From Dehalococcoidia bacterium (GTDB lineage: Bacteria; Chloroflexota; Dehalococcoidia; DSTF01; JALHUB01), in contig JALHUB010000301.1 of assembly GCA_022865685.1 (NCBI GenBank), positions 1 to 32,226 on the forward strand: a stretch of 32,226 nucleotides of DNA, read 5' to 3'. The notes under the pieces are model-generated. The model was not told where the DNA came from, made no database searches, and worked only from the letters and a program-made list of their open reading frames with translations. Shown in pieces: positions 1 to 8,797 of this stretch (position 1 is the first letter of the stretch; each line of letters begins with the position of its first letter). A program made the translations under genes and the position numbers.

Positions 1-387
1 GATGCCGCCGCTGGTGAGGGCGTCGAGCCAGAGGCGCATTCGCAGCACCATCTCACCCGACCGTTCTTTGAGGCCGTCGCCCGGTGTCACCGCGAGAACC
101 TGAACCAGCAGCTCCGAGGCGCCCACCAGGAGCGCGAGCGTATGGATAAAGACCGCGCGCCAGGGCAACCGCGCGAGAACGTAGCCGGTCGCAACGCCGA
201 ACACCGCTATCGGGTAGAGCGAGGGCATGTCCTCGACCCAGCCGGCGTTGTCGATAGCAGCGACTACGCTCAGGGAGATGGCAAGGACCATGAGGAGCGT
301 GACCGCGTCGCGCCAGGGGAACAGCCGGCTCACCGCGCCTGTTCTGGGCTCCATTTCGGTCGAATGGAGTGTCGCCAAAGCCGTCAT
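1..387 (-). CDS. Transglutaminase-like membrane protein, N-terminal part (TgpA/DUF3488 type), truncated by window edge
   Basis: The first 129 codons of a gene that continues beyond position 1. The ATG at 387 overlaps the stop of the upstream DUF58 gene as ATGA, so the two are probably translationally coupled. The visible part is hydrophobic: a segment near residues 26-42 (VTLLMVLAISLSVVAAI), another near 52-66 (LYPIAVFGVATGYVL), and a third near 71-90. This fits the multi-helix membrane region that precedes the periplasmic transglutaminase domain in TgpA-like proteins. MoxR-DUF58-transglutaminase is a well-known gene order. The transglutaminase Cys-His-Asp triad lies outside the window, so the family call rests on context and the membrane pattern. 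Confidence 0.72.
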   Translation of the reverse strand, partial: MTALATLHSTEMEPRTGAVSRLFPWRDAVTLLMVLAISLSVVAAIDNAGWVEDMPSLYPIAVFGVATGYVLARLPWRAVFIHTLALLVGASELLVQVLAVTPGDGLKERSGEMVLRMRLWLDALTSGGI

Positions 388-1652
388 GGGTCGCTCCCGG
401 CCACCGCTGATAGCGAGGGTCGCCGGACGTCGCTCGATGCGGATGCGAGAGCGGTACCGAGGTCGCCGCCGCGCTTTACAACCGACGTGTGGATGCCCGC
501 CGCCGCCAGCGCGCCGAAGACGACGAGCGAATCGCGCTCGGCGCCGAACGTGCCCGGCTCGATGATGACGGCCGCCAGCTTGGCGCCACGCTCCGCGGAC
601 ACCCGCAGGCTGAGCACCCAGTCGTCCTGCGTCGACGGCGTGATCACTACGACAGTGCTATGCTGCCCGAAGCGCTTCCCTTCCTCGTTGAGGAGCTGCG
701 CTAGAGAGACGTCGCCGGTGGCCCGCATCATCGCCAGCGATTCCAGGATGCGCACGTATTGCGCCAACCCTCGCTCGGGCGGAACGAGGTGCGGGGTCTG
801 CCCGAAGGCCATCAGCCCGATGGAGCGGCTGCTCCGGCAGAAATGGTTGGCAATCGAGGCCGCGAGCGTGACCGCGGACTCCTCGGTCGACTCGTCGCCG
901 CTGCCGGCCTGCGTCTTCGCTTCCAGGTCCATGACGATCCAGACGTCGCTGGCGGGGTCCATCTCGAAGAGCTTGACCATGAGCTCGCGCGTGCGGGCCG
1001 TGCTCGGCCAGTGGATGCGGTTGTAGCTGTCGCCGAAGGCGTACTGACGGACGCTGACGGCATTCGACGTGACGTAGTGCGTCGGCCTGTGCAACGGCCC
1101 CTCGCCGAGCAGTTCCGCCGGCGGCAGGTGGACGCCGCTGAGCTCGACGGGTCGCGGGTAGACCAGGACGGTCTGCGGCCGGCCGAGGGACTTCGTGAAG
1201 CGGAAGAGGCCGAAGGGGTCGCCGCTTGTCACGGTGACGCGGCCCAGCGTATACAGGCCGCGCCGTCCGCAGGTGCTGACCGCTTTCCAGGAGCGTCGCT
1301 GCCGCGGCCGGAGGGAGACGACGCGTCGGATCGCGTGCCCCGGCAGGTCCGAAGGCTCGTCGACCTCCAGCCACAGCTTCGACAGCCAGCTCCGGTTCTG
1401 AATGGACACGCGTTCGCTCAGCGGTTGTCCCTGTTGCAGCCGGTCTGTCGCGCGCTCGATCTCGGCGTGGACGCCCCAGAGGCTCAGGCGAGCCCAGAGG
1501 AGGCAGAGCGGCAGCGCCAGCAGGATGACGTAGGCGAGCCGGAACGGTAGCCAGAAGCCGGTGGCGAAGGCGGGAACGAGGGATGCGACAAGGATGACAC
1601 ACAGCACCAGGACGGAGCGGTAGCGCCGGAAGAATCTTCGGGAAGCGGCCAT
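384..1652 (-). CDS. DUF58 domain-containing protein
   Basis: A 422-residue protein that partners MoxR AAA+ ATPases; its molecular role is poorly defined. Two membrane helices lie near residues 14-56 (VLVLCVILVASLVPAFA, then RLAYVILLALPLCLLWARL). A beta-rich segment follows with SGDPFGLFRF near 144-153, and then the DUF58 signature VRQYAFGDSYNRIHWPSTAR near 201-220, where R, GD, W and TAR are the usual conserved residues. A longer frame runs to 1751 but would overlap moxR by 73 nt. The ATG at 1652 has AAGGGAGTG just upstream and leaves 26 nt after the moxR stop, so I chose it. The 3' end overlaps the next gene by 4 nt. Confidence 0.85.
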   Translation of the reverse strand: MAASRRFFRRYRSVLVLCVILVASLVPAFATGFWLPFRLAYVILLALPLCLLWARLSLWGVHAEIERATDRLQQGQPLSERVSIQNRSWLSKLWLEVDEPSDLPGHAIRRVVSLRPRQRRSWKAVSTCGRRGLYTLGRVTVTSGDPFGLFRFTKSLGRPQTVLVYPRPVELSGVHLPPAELLGEGPLHRPTHYVTSNAVSVRQYAFGDSYNRIHWPSTARTRELMVKLFEMDPASDVWIVMDLEAKTQAGSGDESTEESAVTLAASIANHFCRSSRSIGLMAFGQTPHLVPPERGLAQYVRILESLAMMRATGDVSLAQLLNEEGKRFGQHSTVVVITPSTQDDWVLSLRVSAERGAKLAAVIIEPGTFGAERDSLVVFGALAAAGIHTSVVKRGGDLGTALASASSDVRRPSLSAVAGSDP

Positions 1653-1678
1653 GGCTGTCACTCCCTTGTGGAGGCGCC

Positions 1679-2638
<960 letters not shown>

Positions 2639-2665
2639 GTCGGCCCTCCGTGTGGAATTACGTCA

Positions 2666-2692
2666 ATTATAACAACTTATCCATGCTGTCAC
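2666..2692 (-). promoter_or_regulatory. Putative promoter for the moxR operon
   Basis: Reading the minus strand, a perfect TATAAT (2671-2666) is preceded 15 nt upstream by GTGACA (2692-2687), a one-mismatch -35. The spacer is short. Transcription would start near 2659 and give a leader of about 20 nt to the GTG at 2638. Confidence 0.5.
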
Positions 2693-2782
2693 TCTATCCC
2701 CGCAGTCAACCGGGCGCTTGACGCTTCCCCGACGGCGGTCGTGCGATTGCCCTACGCCTTCGGCAGCCCGGCGCGGTGCCGT

Positions 2783-2811
2783 TTGCGATTCTGCCGGATA
2801 AGTGGTAAATT
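2783..2811 (+). promoter_or_regulatory. Putative promoter for the methyltransferase gene
   Basis: TTGCGA (2783-2788), a 17-nt spacer and TAAATT (2806-2811), about 30 nt before the ATG at 2842. Both boxes deviate from consensus, but spacing and placement are good. Confidence 0.45.
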
Positions 2812-2841
2812 CGTCCTTTAGACCTCTAGAAGGGCCGCAGG

Positions 2842-3711
2842 ATGCAAGCCGTCAAACCCGACACCGATTACCGGATCGAACAGTTCACCATCTTTAACGA
2901 CCGCGAGACCGACTTCTACCTCCATCGCACCGAAAAGGCCGTCTTCCAGGCCGTCCAGCGTCTGAACGGCAAGGGGACCGGCCGTCTGCTGGACGTCGGC
3001 TGCGGGCTCGGCATGCAGGCGGCGCGCCTGGCCCTCAGGGGCTGGGAAGCGTACGGAATCGACGCCTCCGACCAGATGCTGAAGCTCGGCCAGTTCCGCT
3101 TTCCGGCGGTCCACAAGAGGGTGCGCCTGGCCCGCAGCATCGCCGAGGCGCTGCCGTTTCGCGGCGGCTACTTCGACGTGGTGATGTGCCAGGGCGCGAT
3201 GGACCACTTCGCGGACAGGGGGCGCTTCGTCGCGGAGGTGGAGCGCGTGCTGAAGCCGGGCGGGCACTTCGTCGTGGCGCTGGCGAACTACGAGAGCCTG
3301 TCCTGTCGCATCGGCAAGGCGCTGGACGACCTCAGCCGCTTGCTGGGAGTGGACACGCCGCGGCGCTACCAGTTCTGGCGCATCCCGGCCGACCACACGT
3401 TTATCGGCAGCTACAAGCTGCTCAAAGGCCTCGACAACGGCACGATGCGCATCGCGCGGATCCATGGGGCGTCGATGTTCCTGTTCCTGCCGCCGTGGCG
3501 GGAGCTGCTGGAGGCGCTGCCGTTTGAGTTGGCGGCGGCCACGTTCCGCGTCGTCGACCGCGTGGCGTACCGGTTCCCGTCGGCCGCCGACGTCGTGATA
3601 GCGGCGTTGCGCAAGGAAGACCTCAGCGACCTCTTACAGCTTCGGCTAGAAGCTCGGGGGAACGGGAAGAAACGAAGTAGCGCCGTACCCTCGTACCTTC
3701 TGCGAGGGTGA
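2842..3711 (+). CDS. Class I SAM-dependent methyltransferase
   Basis: A 289-residue predicted methyltransferase. Motif I is LLDVGCGLGMQA (49-60), the acidic residue of motif II is in YGIDAS (about 73-78), and the ..VVMCQGAMDHF.. and VLKPGGHFVVALANYE segments are the UbiE/Methyltransf_11-like motifs IV-VI. The acceptor cannot be read from sequence. An AAGGG lies about 8 nt before the ATG. The gene is divergent from moxR and its last 89 nt overlap, tail to tail, the membrane protein gene on the other strand. The low-complexity C-terminal tail (about residues 262-289) corresponds to that overlap and may not be functionally important. Confidence 0.85.
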   Translation: MQAVKPDTDYRIEQFTIFNDRETDFYLHRTEKAVFQAVQRLNGKGTGRLLDVGCGLGMQAARLALRGWEAYGIDASDQMLKLGQFRFPAVHKRVRLARSIAEALPFRGGYFDVVMCQGAMDHFADRGRFVAEVERVLKPGGHFVVALANYESLSCRIGKALDDLSRLLGVDTPRRYQFWRIPADHTFIGSYKLLKGLDNGTMRIARIHGASMFLFLPPWRELLEALPFELAAATFRVVDRVAYRFPSAADVVIAALRKEDLSDLLQLRLEARGNGKKRSSAVPSYLLRG

Positions 3712-4117
3712 ATTCGACGCCTTCCGGCACGCCCGGCAGGCTCCAGGCGCGGCGGCCTCCGAGCGCATAGCGAATTCCCCAGCCGCCGTAGGTGAGCCAT
3801 CGATACTTCTTCGCCTCTACGGACTGGATCGCTGCAAGCGGAAGCGTCCTTCGGAGCATGCCGAAGGCGAACCGCAGCTCCTCATCGCTCACCGCAATTC
3901 GGAGGTATCGAAACGAGAAGAAGACGAAGACTAGCAGCGCACCCACAAGCGCCATGAACGGATAGTAGAGGGCATACGTCTGCCAGCCTACCTGCCCGGT
4001 CGCAGCGGACACCGCGACCCCTGCCACGAGCGCAGCCACCCCGAACAGGATGACAGCCTGAAGCCACAAGGGCGCAGGCACTTCCTCCTGGTACCGCAGC
4101 GGCGAGCTTGCCTTCAT
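3623..4117 (-). CDS. Membrane protein with C-terminal PH-like domain
   Basis: A 164-residue protein with two predicted helices near residues 19-40 and 48-70 (ALYYPFMALVGALLVFVFFSF). A soluble part follows, whose pattern (YGGWGIRYALGGRRAWSL, then VEFTLAEGTRVRRYFVSS, then PELLAEAV) resembles small bacterial PH-like membrane proteins. Function unknown. The start is ATG at 4117 with GAGGAAC about 6 nt upstream. The 3' end overlaps the convergent methyltransferase gene by 89 nt. Family assignment is by pattern only. Confidence 0.65.
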   Translation of the reverse strand: MKASSPLRYQEEVPAPLWLQAVILFGVAALVAGVAVSAATGQVGWQTYALYYPFMALVGALLVFVFFSFRYLRIAVSDEELRFAFGMLRRTLPLAAIQSVEAKKYRWLTYGGWGIRYALGGRRAWSLPGVPEGVEFTLAEGTRVRRYFVSSRSPELLAEAVRGR

Positions 4118-4213
4118 AGGCGTTCCTCAACCCGTAGCTTCCTCCATCGTCGCGACGAAAGTCAAACCTTGCCCGCTATGATATGATCGTTGTACCTCGA
4201 TGGCAGGTGCACG

Positions 4214-4582
4214 ATGGACAGAGAACGATTCGAAGAGCTTGTCGAACGGGCGCTTCTCGCGCTGCCTGAGCAGTTCAGCGAGCGGCTCTCGAACATCGAT
4301 GTGGAAGTCAAGGACTACCCTAGCCCCGACGACCTTCGCGTGGCGCGTGCCCGACGCGGCCAGACGCTGCTGGGCCTATATCGCGGCATCCCCGTCACCC
4401 GGCGCGGCCTGGGCTACAACATGGCGCCGCCGGACCGCATCATCATCTTCCAGCGGCCCATCGAGCTGACCTGCCGGAGCGATGACGAGATCGTCGAGAG
4501 GGTCGGGCACGTGGTCCGGCATGAGATCGCGCACTACTTCGGCATCGACGACGAGGCGCTGCGCCGGATGGGCGCCTACTAG
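4214..4582 (+). CDS. Zincin-like metallopeptidase family protein
   Basis: A 122-residue protein of the small bacterial zincin-like family (PF06262 type). The HExxH zinc motif is HEIAH at 103-107, followed by FGIDDE, where the acidic residues are the usual conserved continuation. The N-terminal pattern FEELVERALLALPEQFSERLSNIDVEV is also characteristic. I chose ATG at 4214 with GGCAGGTG upstream; a TTG at 4190 in the same frame would add eight residues without family support. Substrate unknown. The next small gene starts 14 nt downstream and is probably co-transcribed. Confidence 0.85.
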   Translation: MDRERFEELVERALLALPEQFSERLSNIDVEVKDYPSPDDLRVARARRGQTLLGLYRGIPVTRRGLGYNMAPPDRIIIFQRPIELTCRSDDEIVERVGHVVRHEIAHYFGIDDEALRRMGAY

Positions 4583-4596
4583 GAGACAGACCTGGC

Positions 4597-4821
4597 ATGG
4601 TCATGCTGGACGAGGACGAGGACGGCGAGCCTGAGGGCGAGGGTTGGGAGCTGGACCCGAACGACCCCAGTCATCCAGACTTCGACCTATCGGAGGCGGG
4701 CTACTCCGGCGTGGAACCCGAAGAGAGGCCGTGGCATCTGCCTCGGGCGCTCATCCTCATAGTCGCTATCCTGCTGCTCGTGGCGATGTTATGGCCGGGC
4801 TGCGCCCGCGTTCTCTACTAG
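4597..4821 (+). CDS. Small acidic protein with C-terminal membrane anchor
   Basis: A 74-residue protein of no recognised family. The first 45 residues are strongly acidic (DEDEDGEPEGEG, later DPNDPSHPDFD) and the C-terminal ~22 residues form one hydrophobic helix (LPRALILIVAILLLVAMLW). This suggests a tail-anchored protein with a cytosolic acidic domain. AGGAGA lies 9 nt before the ATG, inside the end of the metallopeptidase gene, which supports real expression and an operon. Confidence 0.6.
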   Translation: MVMLDEDEDGEPEGEGWELDPNDPSHPDFDLSEAGYSGVEPEERPWHLPRALILIVAILLLVAMLWPGCARVLY

Positions 4822-4831
4822 CGACCTCCGG

Positions 4832-6220
4832 CTAGACTCTCTTTGTCTTCCAGCGACCGCCCGCGAATCGGAGCCATATGAGGCCCGCGCGCACGTTCTG
4901 CTCCAGGACCGCACCGGCCCACGCGCCCGCCGGTCCCCAGCCGACGACGTGACTGAAGATGAAGGCGGCGGGAATGCGCACTGTCCAGGCCGTGAAAGTG
5001 AGCACGCCCAGGACGTAGCGGACGTCGCCGGCGCCGCGCAGGGTGCCCGAGAGCGCCATGCCCATTCCCATCATCGGGAAGGCGAGGGCGAAGACGCGCA
5101 GGCAGCGCGAGCCGATGTCGATGACCTCCGGGTCGTTCACGAACAGACCGACCATCTGCGGCGCGAAAAGTAGCACCAGCACACCCAGCCCGACCATCGT
5201 GATTAGCGCCCACTTTCGCGTTTCCTTGCCCGTTCGCTCGGCGAGGTCGGGCCGGCCCGCGCCCAGCGATTGCCCGACGACGGCCGTGCCCGCTGTCCCC
5301 AGGGCGAATCCGGGTACCTGCGCGATGTCGAGGGCGCGGAGCGCGATCGCGTGCGCTGCTGCTGCGGCGGTGCCAAAGTCGGTGATCAGGCGCGAGTAGA
5401 CGAGGAAGGCGAGGTTGAACTGAAGCTCCTCCAGACCAACGGGAATAGCGATATTAAGAAGCCGTCGCGCTTCGTCTCGGCCGAAGTGCAGCGCCTGCAG
5501 CGGGCGAAAGAGGATCGGGCCGTCGCCCCGGACCAGCACGCCGACGGCAATGAGCGCACCGGCAACACCGGCGCTGGCGATCCCGGCGCCTGCGGCTGCC
5601 GCTCCCAGCTTCGGCAGGCCGAAGACACCGCTGATCAGCAAGAAAGCCACAACGCCGTTGACGACGTTGGACACCATTATGACCAGCATCGGCGTCCTTG
5701 TGTCTCCGACGCCGCGCAGACAGCCGTTGGCCGCGAACATCAACACCATGAAGGGCATTCCCAGCGAGGTGACGCGCATGTAGTCGACGCCCGGGCCGAG
5801 CACGCCCTCTCGCGCCGCCATGAGCTGCATTAGCTGATGGGCCGCTACAACGAGGAAGAGCGAAACCGCCAGACCCCAAAGGAAAGCGAAGGTCAGGGAG
5901 GCGCGGACCGATCGTTGCAGGTCGTCGAGCGCCCGCGCGCCGGCGCTGTGGGCGACGACTATCGTCGAGCCGACGTTCACGCCCCAGGCGCCCGACAGGG
6001 GCAGCCAGAGCAGCAGTCCCGCGATACCGATAGCGGCCACGCCGTCGGAGCCGACGTACCTGCCGACAAGGACGGCGTCGACGATGCCGATGGCGGTTGT
6101 CGACAGGCGCTCGGCCACGAGCGGAGCGGAGAGACGGAGGATCGTACCGGTCAGCCGCTCTTCCCGCAAGTCAATGCCGATAGCTTCTTCGGCGCCGAGG
6201 GGTATGCCTTCGGAGGTCAA
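4832..6220 (-). CDS. MATE family efflux transporter
   Basis: A 462-residue integral membrane protein with about 12 hydrophobic segments, a size and layout typical of MATE (NorM/DinF-type) cation/drug antiporters. Family features include LRLSAPLVAERLSTTAIGIVD near the N-terminus, the paired ANGCLRGVGDTRTPM and LSGTLRGAGDVRY repeats in the two halves, and GTAVVGQSLGAGRPD before the second-half helices. The two halves resemble each other, as expected for the internal repeat. The start is assigned to TTG at 6220 with AAGGA about 10 nt upstream, which is a weak choice. The substrate cannot be inferred. The gene is divergent from the CoA-transferase operon. Confidence 0.92.
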   Translation of the reverse strand: MTSEGIPLGAEEAIGIDLREERLTGTILRLSAPLVAERLSTTAIGIVDAVLVGRYVGSDGVAAIGIAGLLLWLPLSGAWGVNVGSTIVVAHSAGARALDDLQRSVRASLTFAFLWGLAVSLFLVVAAHQLMQLMAAREGVLGPGVDYMRVTSLGMPFMVLMFAANGCLRGVGDTRTPMLVIMVSNVVNGVVAFLLISGVFGLPKLGAAAAGAGIASAGVAGALIAVGVLVRGDGPILFRPLQALHFGRDEARRLLNIAIPVGLEELQFNLAFLVYSRLITDFGTAAAAAHAIALRALDIAQVPGFALGTAGTAVVGQSLGAGRPDLAERTGKETRKWALITMVGLGVLVLLFAPQMVGLFVNDPEVIDIGSRCLRVFALAFPMMGMGMALSGTLRGAGDVRYVLGVLTFTAWTVRIPAAFIFSHVVGWGPAGAWAGAVLEQNVRAGLIWLRFAGGRWKTKRV

Positions 6221-6342
6221 CGGTGGAAAGTCCTTGTCGCTGGATGACGGATTTCCGCAATAATCGGGGACGTAGCGACAATTGTAGCGCAGGAGCTACC
6301 CCTGGCAGAAGGCCGCAGGGATTCGGTCTGCAGACGGCACGT

Positions 6343-6372
6343 TTGACAATTCCTGAGCGTCGGCACCATAAT
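6343..6372 (+). promoter_or_regulatory. Promoter for the acyl-CoA operon
   Basis: A perfect TTGACA (6343-6348), an 18-nt spacer and CATAAT (6367-6372). The predicted start is near 6379, giving a leader of about 115 nt before the ATG at 6494. No known riboswitch fold was recognised in that leader. Confidence 0.65.
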
Positions 6373-6493
6373 TCGCTTGCCGCGGCCTCGGGAGGCGCTG
6401 AAGGCATCGGCCAAACATGACCCGAGGACGCCATTTCGACTATCCACGACCGAAGGCCCGGCCGCCCAGGCGTATCAGGGAGGTAAGAACAAG

Positions 6494-7462
6494 ATGCAGG
6501 TACTGGCTTCCGGGACGGGCGAGTTCAAGCCACCAAACCCCGACGAGATGCGAAGCTGGGTGCGCGAACACAAGGTGCGCGCGCCCGTGGACAAGGTGAT
6601 GACGGAGCACGAGGCGGTATCCCGCTTCGTCGACGACGGCGACTACATGGCATACGACATGAACATCGCCGCCAGAGGGCCCGTGTCGCTCTACCGCGAG
6701 ATCATTCGGCAGAAAAAGCGGGACCTCTGGATTGCCGCCAAGTTTAGCTGGGCGGACACGACCCTGCTGGTGGCCGGCGGCTGCGTGAACAAGGTCGACG
6801 TTGGCTGGATGGAGACGGGCGCGATCATAAACAACGCCCTGCGCGAAGACCGGCTCAAGTTCATCGAGTGGACGAACGGCGCTCTGTCCTATCGATTGCT
6901 GGCGGGCGCGCTGGGCGTGCCCTTCCTGCCGATGCGTTACGTCGGCGGCACGGACGTCTTTGAGAAGTCTGGCGCCAAGCTCGTCGAGGACCCGTACACC
7001 GGGCAGCCCATCGTGCTGGTGCCGGCTCTGAACCCGGACGTCGGCCTGATCCACGTCCACGAGTGCGACGCATTCGGAAACGCGCGCATTTACGGCGCGG
7101 GCGTGGCGCCGCGGGAGATCGCGATGGCGTCGAGGAAGCTGATCATTTCGACGGAGCAGATAATCGGCAACGATGAGATCAGGCGAAACCCGCAGCGGAC
7201 GACGATCCCCTACTACCTGGTCGACGCGGTCGTGCTGGCGCCGTTCGGCGGCTATCCGGGGAGCGTGCCCGGCCGCTACGTCGCCGATGCGGAGAACATC
7301 CTGGAGTTCGCCTTCGCGCAGATACAGGGCACGCTGGACCAGTACCTGGAGAAGTACATCTTCAGCGTCGCTTCGCACGAGGAGATGCTTGATAAGCGGG
7401 TCGGGGCTGCCAAGCTGCTCAGGCTGACACAGGAAGAGACCGTTCGGGAGGGCTACCAATGA
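6494..7462 (+). CDS. CoA-transferase subunit A, glutaconate CoA-transferase-like
   Basis: A 322-residue subunit of a family I CoA-transferase. The sequence follows glutaconate CoA-transferase subunit A as I remember it: KVMTEHEAV at the start, LGVPFLPMRY in the middle, EQIIGNDEIRRNP and VDAVVLAPFGGYPG near the C-terminus, and HEEMLDKRVGAAKLL at the end. The total length is also close (about 320). The same fold is used by the ring-opening hydrolase IpdAB, so the reaction is not certain. The frame opens earlier, but ATG 6494 has GGGAGG 10 nt upstream and matches the family N-terminus. The stop overlaps the next start as ATGA. First gene of an operon with subunit B, a DUF35 protein and a thiolase. 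Confidence 0.85.
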   Translation: MQVLASGTGEFKPPNPDEMRSWVREHKVRAPVDKVMTEHEAVSRFVDDGDYMAYDMNIAARGPVSLYREIIRQKKRDLWIAAKFSWADTTLLVAGGCVNKVDVGWMETGAIINNALREDRLKFIEWTNGALSYRLLAGALGVPFLPMRYVGGTDVFEKSGAKLVEDPYTGQPIVLVPALNPDVGLIHVHECDAFGNARIYGAGVAPREIAMASRKLIISTEQIIGNDEIRRNPQRTTIPYYLVDAVVLAPFGGYPGSVPGRYVADAENILEFAFAQIQGTLDQYLEKYIFSVASHEEMLDKRVGAAKLLRLTQEETVREGYQ

Positions 7463-8271
7463 CTGAGCTGACCTTCACGGACCTGGAGCAGAATATCTGC
7501 ACCATCGCCAACATGATCGAGGAGGACAAGCTCTACTTCGTGCAGATGGCGGGACCGCCGCTGTTCGCGATCCTTCTCGCGAAGCGGATGCGCACGCCCG
7601 AGGTCGGCTTTCTCGTCGAAGAGGGCGCCATAGCCCCCAGCCCCAGCTTCCCCCTGCCGCGAATGATGCTGGGCGCGGCGCGGTCGCACTACCGGTCTGT
7701 CGCCTGGGAAGGGATGAACATCGTCGACGCCCACGCGGCTCTGGGCTACGTGGACTGGGGCATACTCTCGGCGGTGCAAATAGACAAGTTCGGTAACTTC
7801 AACTCGACATTCCTGGGAAAGGACTACGACCACCCGGACAGGCGCTTCGGCGGGCCCGGCGGCGCCAACGAGATCGCTTCTTGCTGCTGGGGCACGATTA
7901 TCATGACCAAGCTGGAGAAGCGCAAGTTCGTCGAGAGGGTCGACTTCGTCTCTTCGCCCGGCTACATTGACGGCTCGCCCGGCGCGCGAGAGAAGGTGGG
8001 CCTTCCTGCGAACACTGGGCCGTACCGCGTCGTCACGGAGAGGGCGCTGTTCGGCTTCGATGAGAAGACCCACATGATGAGGCTCGATGCCATCGCCCCC
8101 TGGATAACCCTCGACGAGGTGCTGGAGCGGATGGACTTCAAGCCGCTCATCGCCGAGCCGCTGGGCGTGATGCTGCCGCCCACCGAGGAGGAACTAACGA
8201 TCATCCGCGCGGAGATCGACCCGGGAGGGTACACGCTGAACCGTGGCGAGTGGCTTACGGTGACGGTTTAG
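7459..8271 (+). CDS. CoA-transferase subunit B, glutaconate CoA-transferase-like
   Basis: A 270-residue partner of subunit A, translated from an ATG that overlaps the preceding stop by 4 nt. It matches GctB-type subunits in many places: QIDKFGNFNST, RFGGPGGANEIAS, EKRKFVERVDFVSSPGYIDG, FDEKT and EEIDPG-like RAEIDPGGY. In glutaconate CoA-transferase the residue that forms the covalent CoA thioester is Glu54 of subunit B, in a VESG context. Here VEEG places Glu54 at the same position, so true transferase activity is possible. The substrate acid is unknown; no hydratase or decarboxylase of glutaconate metabolism is present in the window. Confidence 0.85.
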   Translation: MTELTFTDLEQNICTIANMIEEDKLYFVQMAGPPLFAILLAKRMRTPEVGFLVEEGAIAPSPSFPLPRMMLGAARSHYRSVAWEGMNIVDAHAALGYVDWGILSAVQIDKFGNFNSTFLGKDYDHPDRRFGGPGGANEIASCCWGTIIMTKLEKRKFVERVDFVSSPGYIDGSPGAREKVGLPANTGPYRVVTERALFGFDEKTHMMRLDAIAPWITLDEVLERMDFKPLIAEPLGVMLPPTEEELTIIRAEIDPGGYTLNRGEWLTVTV

Positions 8272-8312
8272 GTTCGTTTCGAGGCCATCGGTTCCGCCGA
8301 GAGGAGATGGGA

Positions 8313-8747
8313 ATGAGCGATTCCGGAGAAGGGTCCACGAAGCACATGGTGCCGCTGCGAGCCGGCATCTTCCGACTGCCGGACACGCCCGAGGGCAAGC
8401 CCGTGTTGCTGGGCAGTCGCTGCCCGAAGTGCGGCGCCTACTACTTCCCGAAACGGCACATATGCATCGGCTGTGGCCACGACGGCCTTGACGAGGCGGA
8501 GCTGAGCGCGCGCGGCAAGGTATGGACGTATACCATCGCCGGGCAGACGCCTCCCGGATCGCTGGTCGAGGCGCCGTACGCGCTCGCCGTCGTCGAGCTG
8601 CCGGAGAAGGTGGCGATCAGGGCGGTGCTGACCGACGTCGACCTCGATGCGGTGAGAGTGGGGATGGACGTCGAGATCACTCTGGCGAAGATGAAGGAAG
8701 ACCAGGATGGCAACGACGTCGTGTCATACAAGTTCCGGCCCGTCTAG
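8313..8747 (+). CDS. DUF35 / Zn-ribbon OB-fold protein (thiolase partner)
   Basis: A 144-residue protein. The N-terminal rubredoxin-like zinc ribbon has two CxxC pairs (CPKCG and CIGCG, about residues 34-53) and is followed by an OB-fold: GKVWTYTIAGQ, APYALAVVELPE, and VRVGMDVEITLAK. Such proteins pair with thiolase-superfamily enzymes and are thought to hold the acyl-CoA substrate; in archaea they form the thiolase/HMG-CoA synthase complex. An ATG at 8307 is directly abutted by GAGGAG, so the ATG at 8313 (spacing 6) is the better start. Subunit B ends 41 nt upstream and the thiolase begins 50 nt downstream, which supports a functional pair. Confidence 0.88.
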   Translation: MSDSGEGSTKHMVPLRAGIFRLPDTPEGKPVLLGSRCPKCGAYYFPKRHICIGCGHDGLDEAELSARGKVWTYTIAGQTPPGSLVEAPYALAVVELPEKVAIRAVLTDVDLDAVRVGMDVEITLAKMKEDQDGNDVVSYKFRPV

Positions 8748-8797
8748 GGGAGCGACGCAGAGGCCGCGGCGACCGCCGGCAAGCTAGGAGGAATACC

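Noticed and set aside
142..1026. A 294-codon plus-strand frame opposite the DUF58 and transglutaminase genes
   Set aside because: Two genes of a well-known operon with matching overlaps occupy the other strand; the plus-strand product has no domain pattern.
6280..6310. ACAATTGT palindrome and GTAGC/GCTAC arms between MATE and the CoA-transferase operon as an operator
   Set aside because: Short and isolated, with the half sites in the wrong order for Rex, and no second copy in the window.
6377..6493. An N-terminal extension of the CoA-transferase subunit A starting at TTG 6377
   Set aside because: The extra 39 residues do not resemble the family, would begin at the predicted transcription start, and the ATG at 6494 has a proper Shine-Dalgarno.
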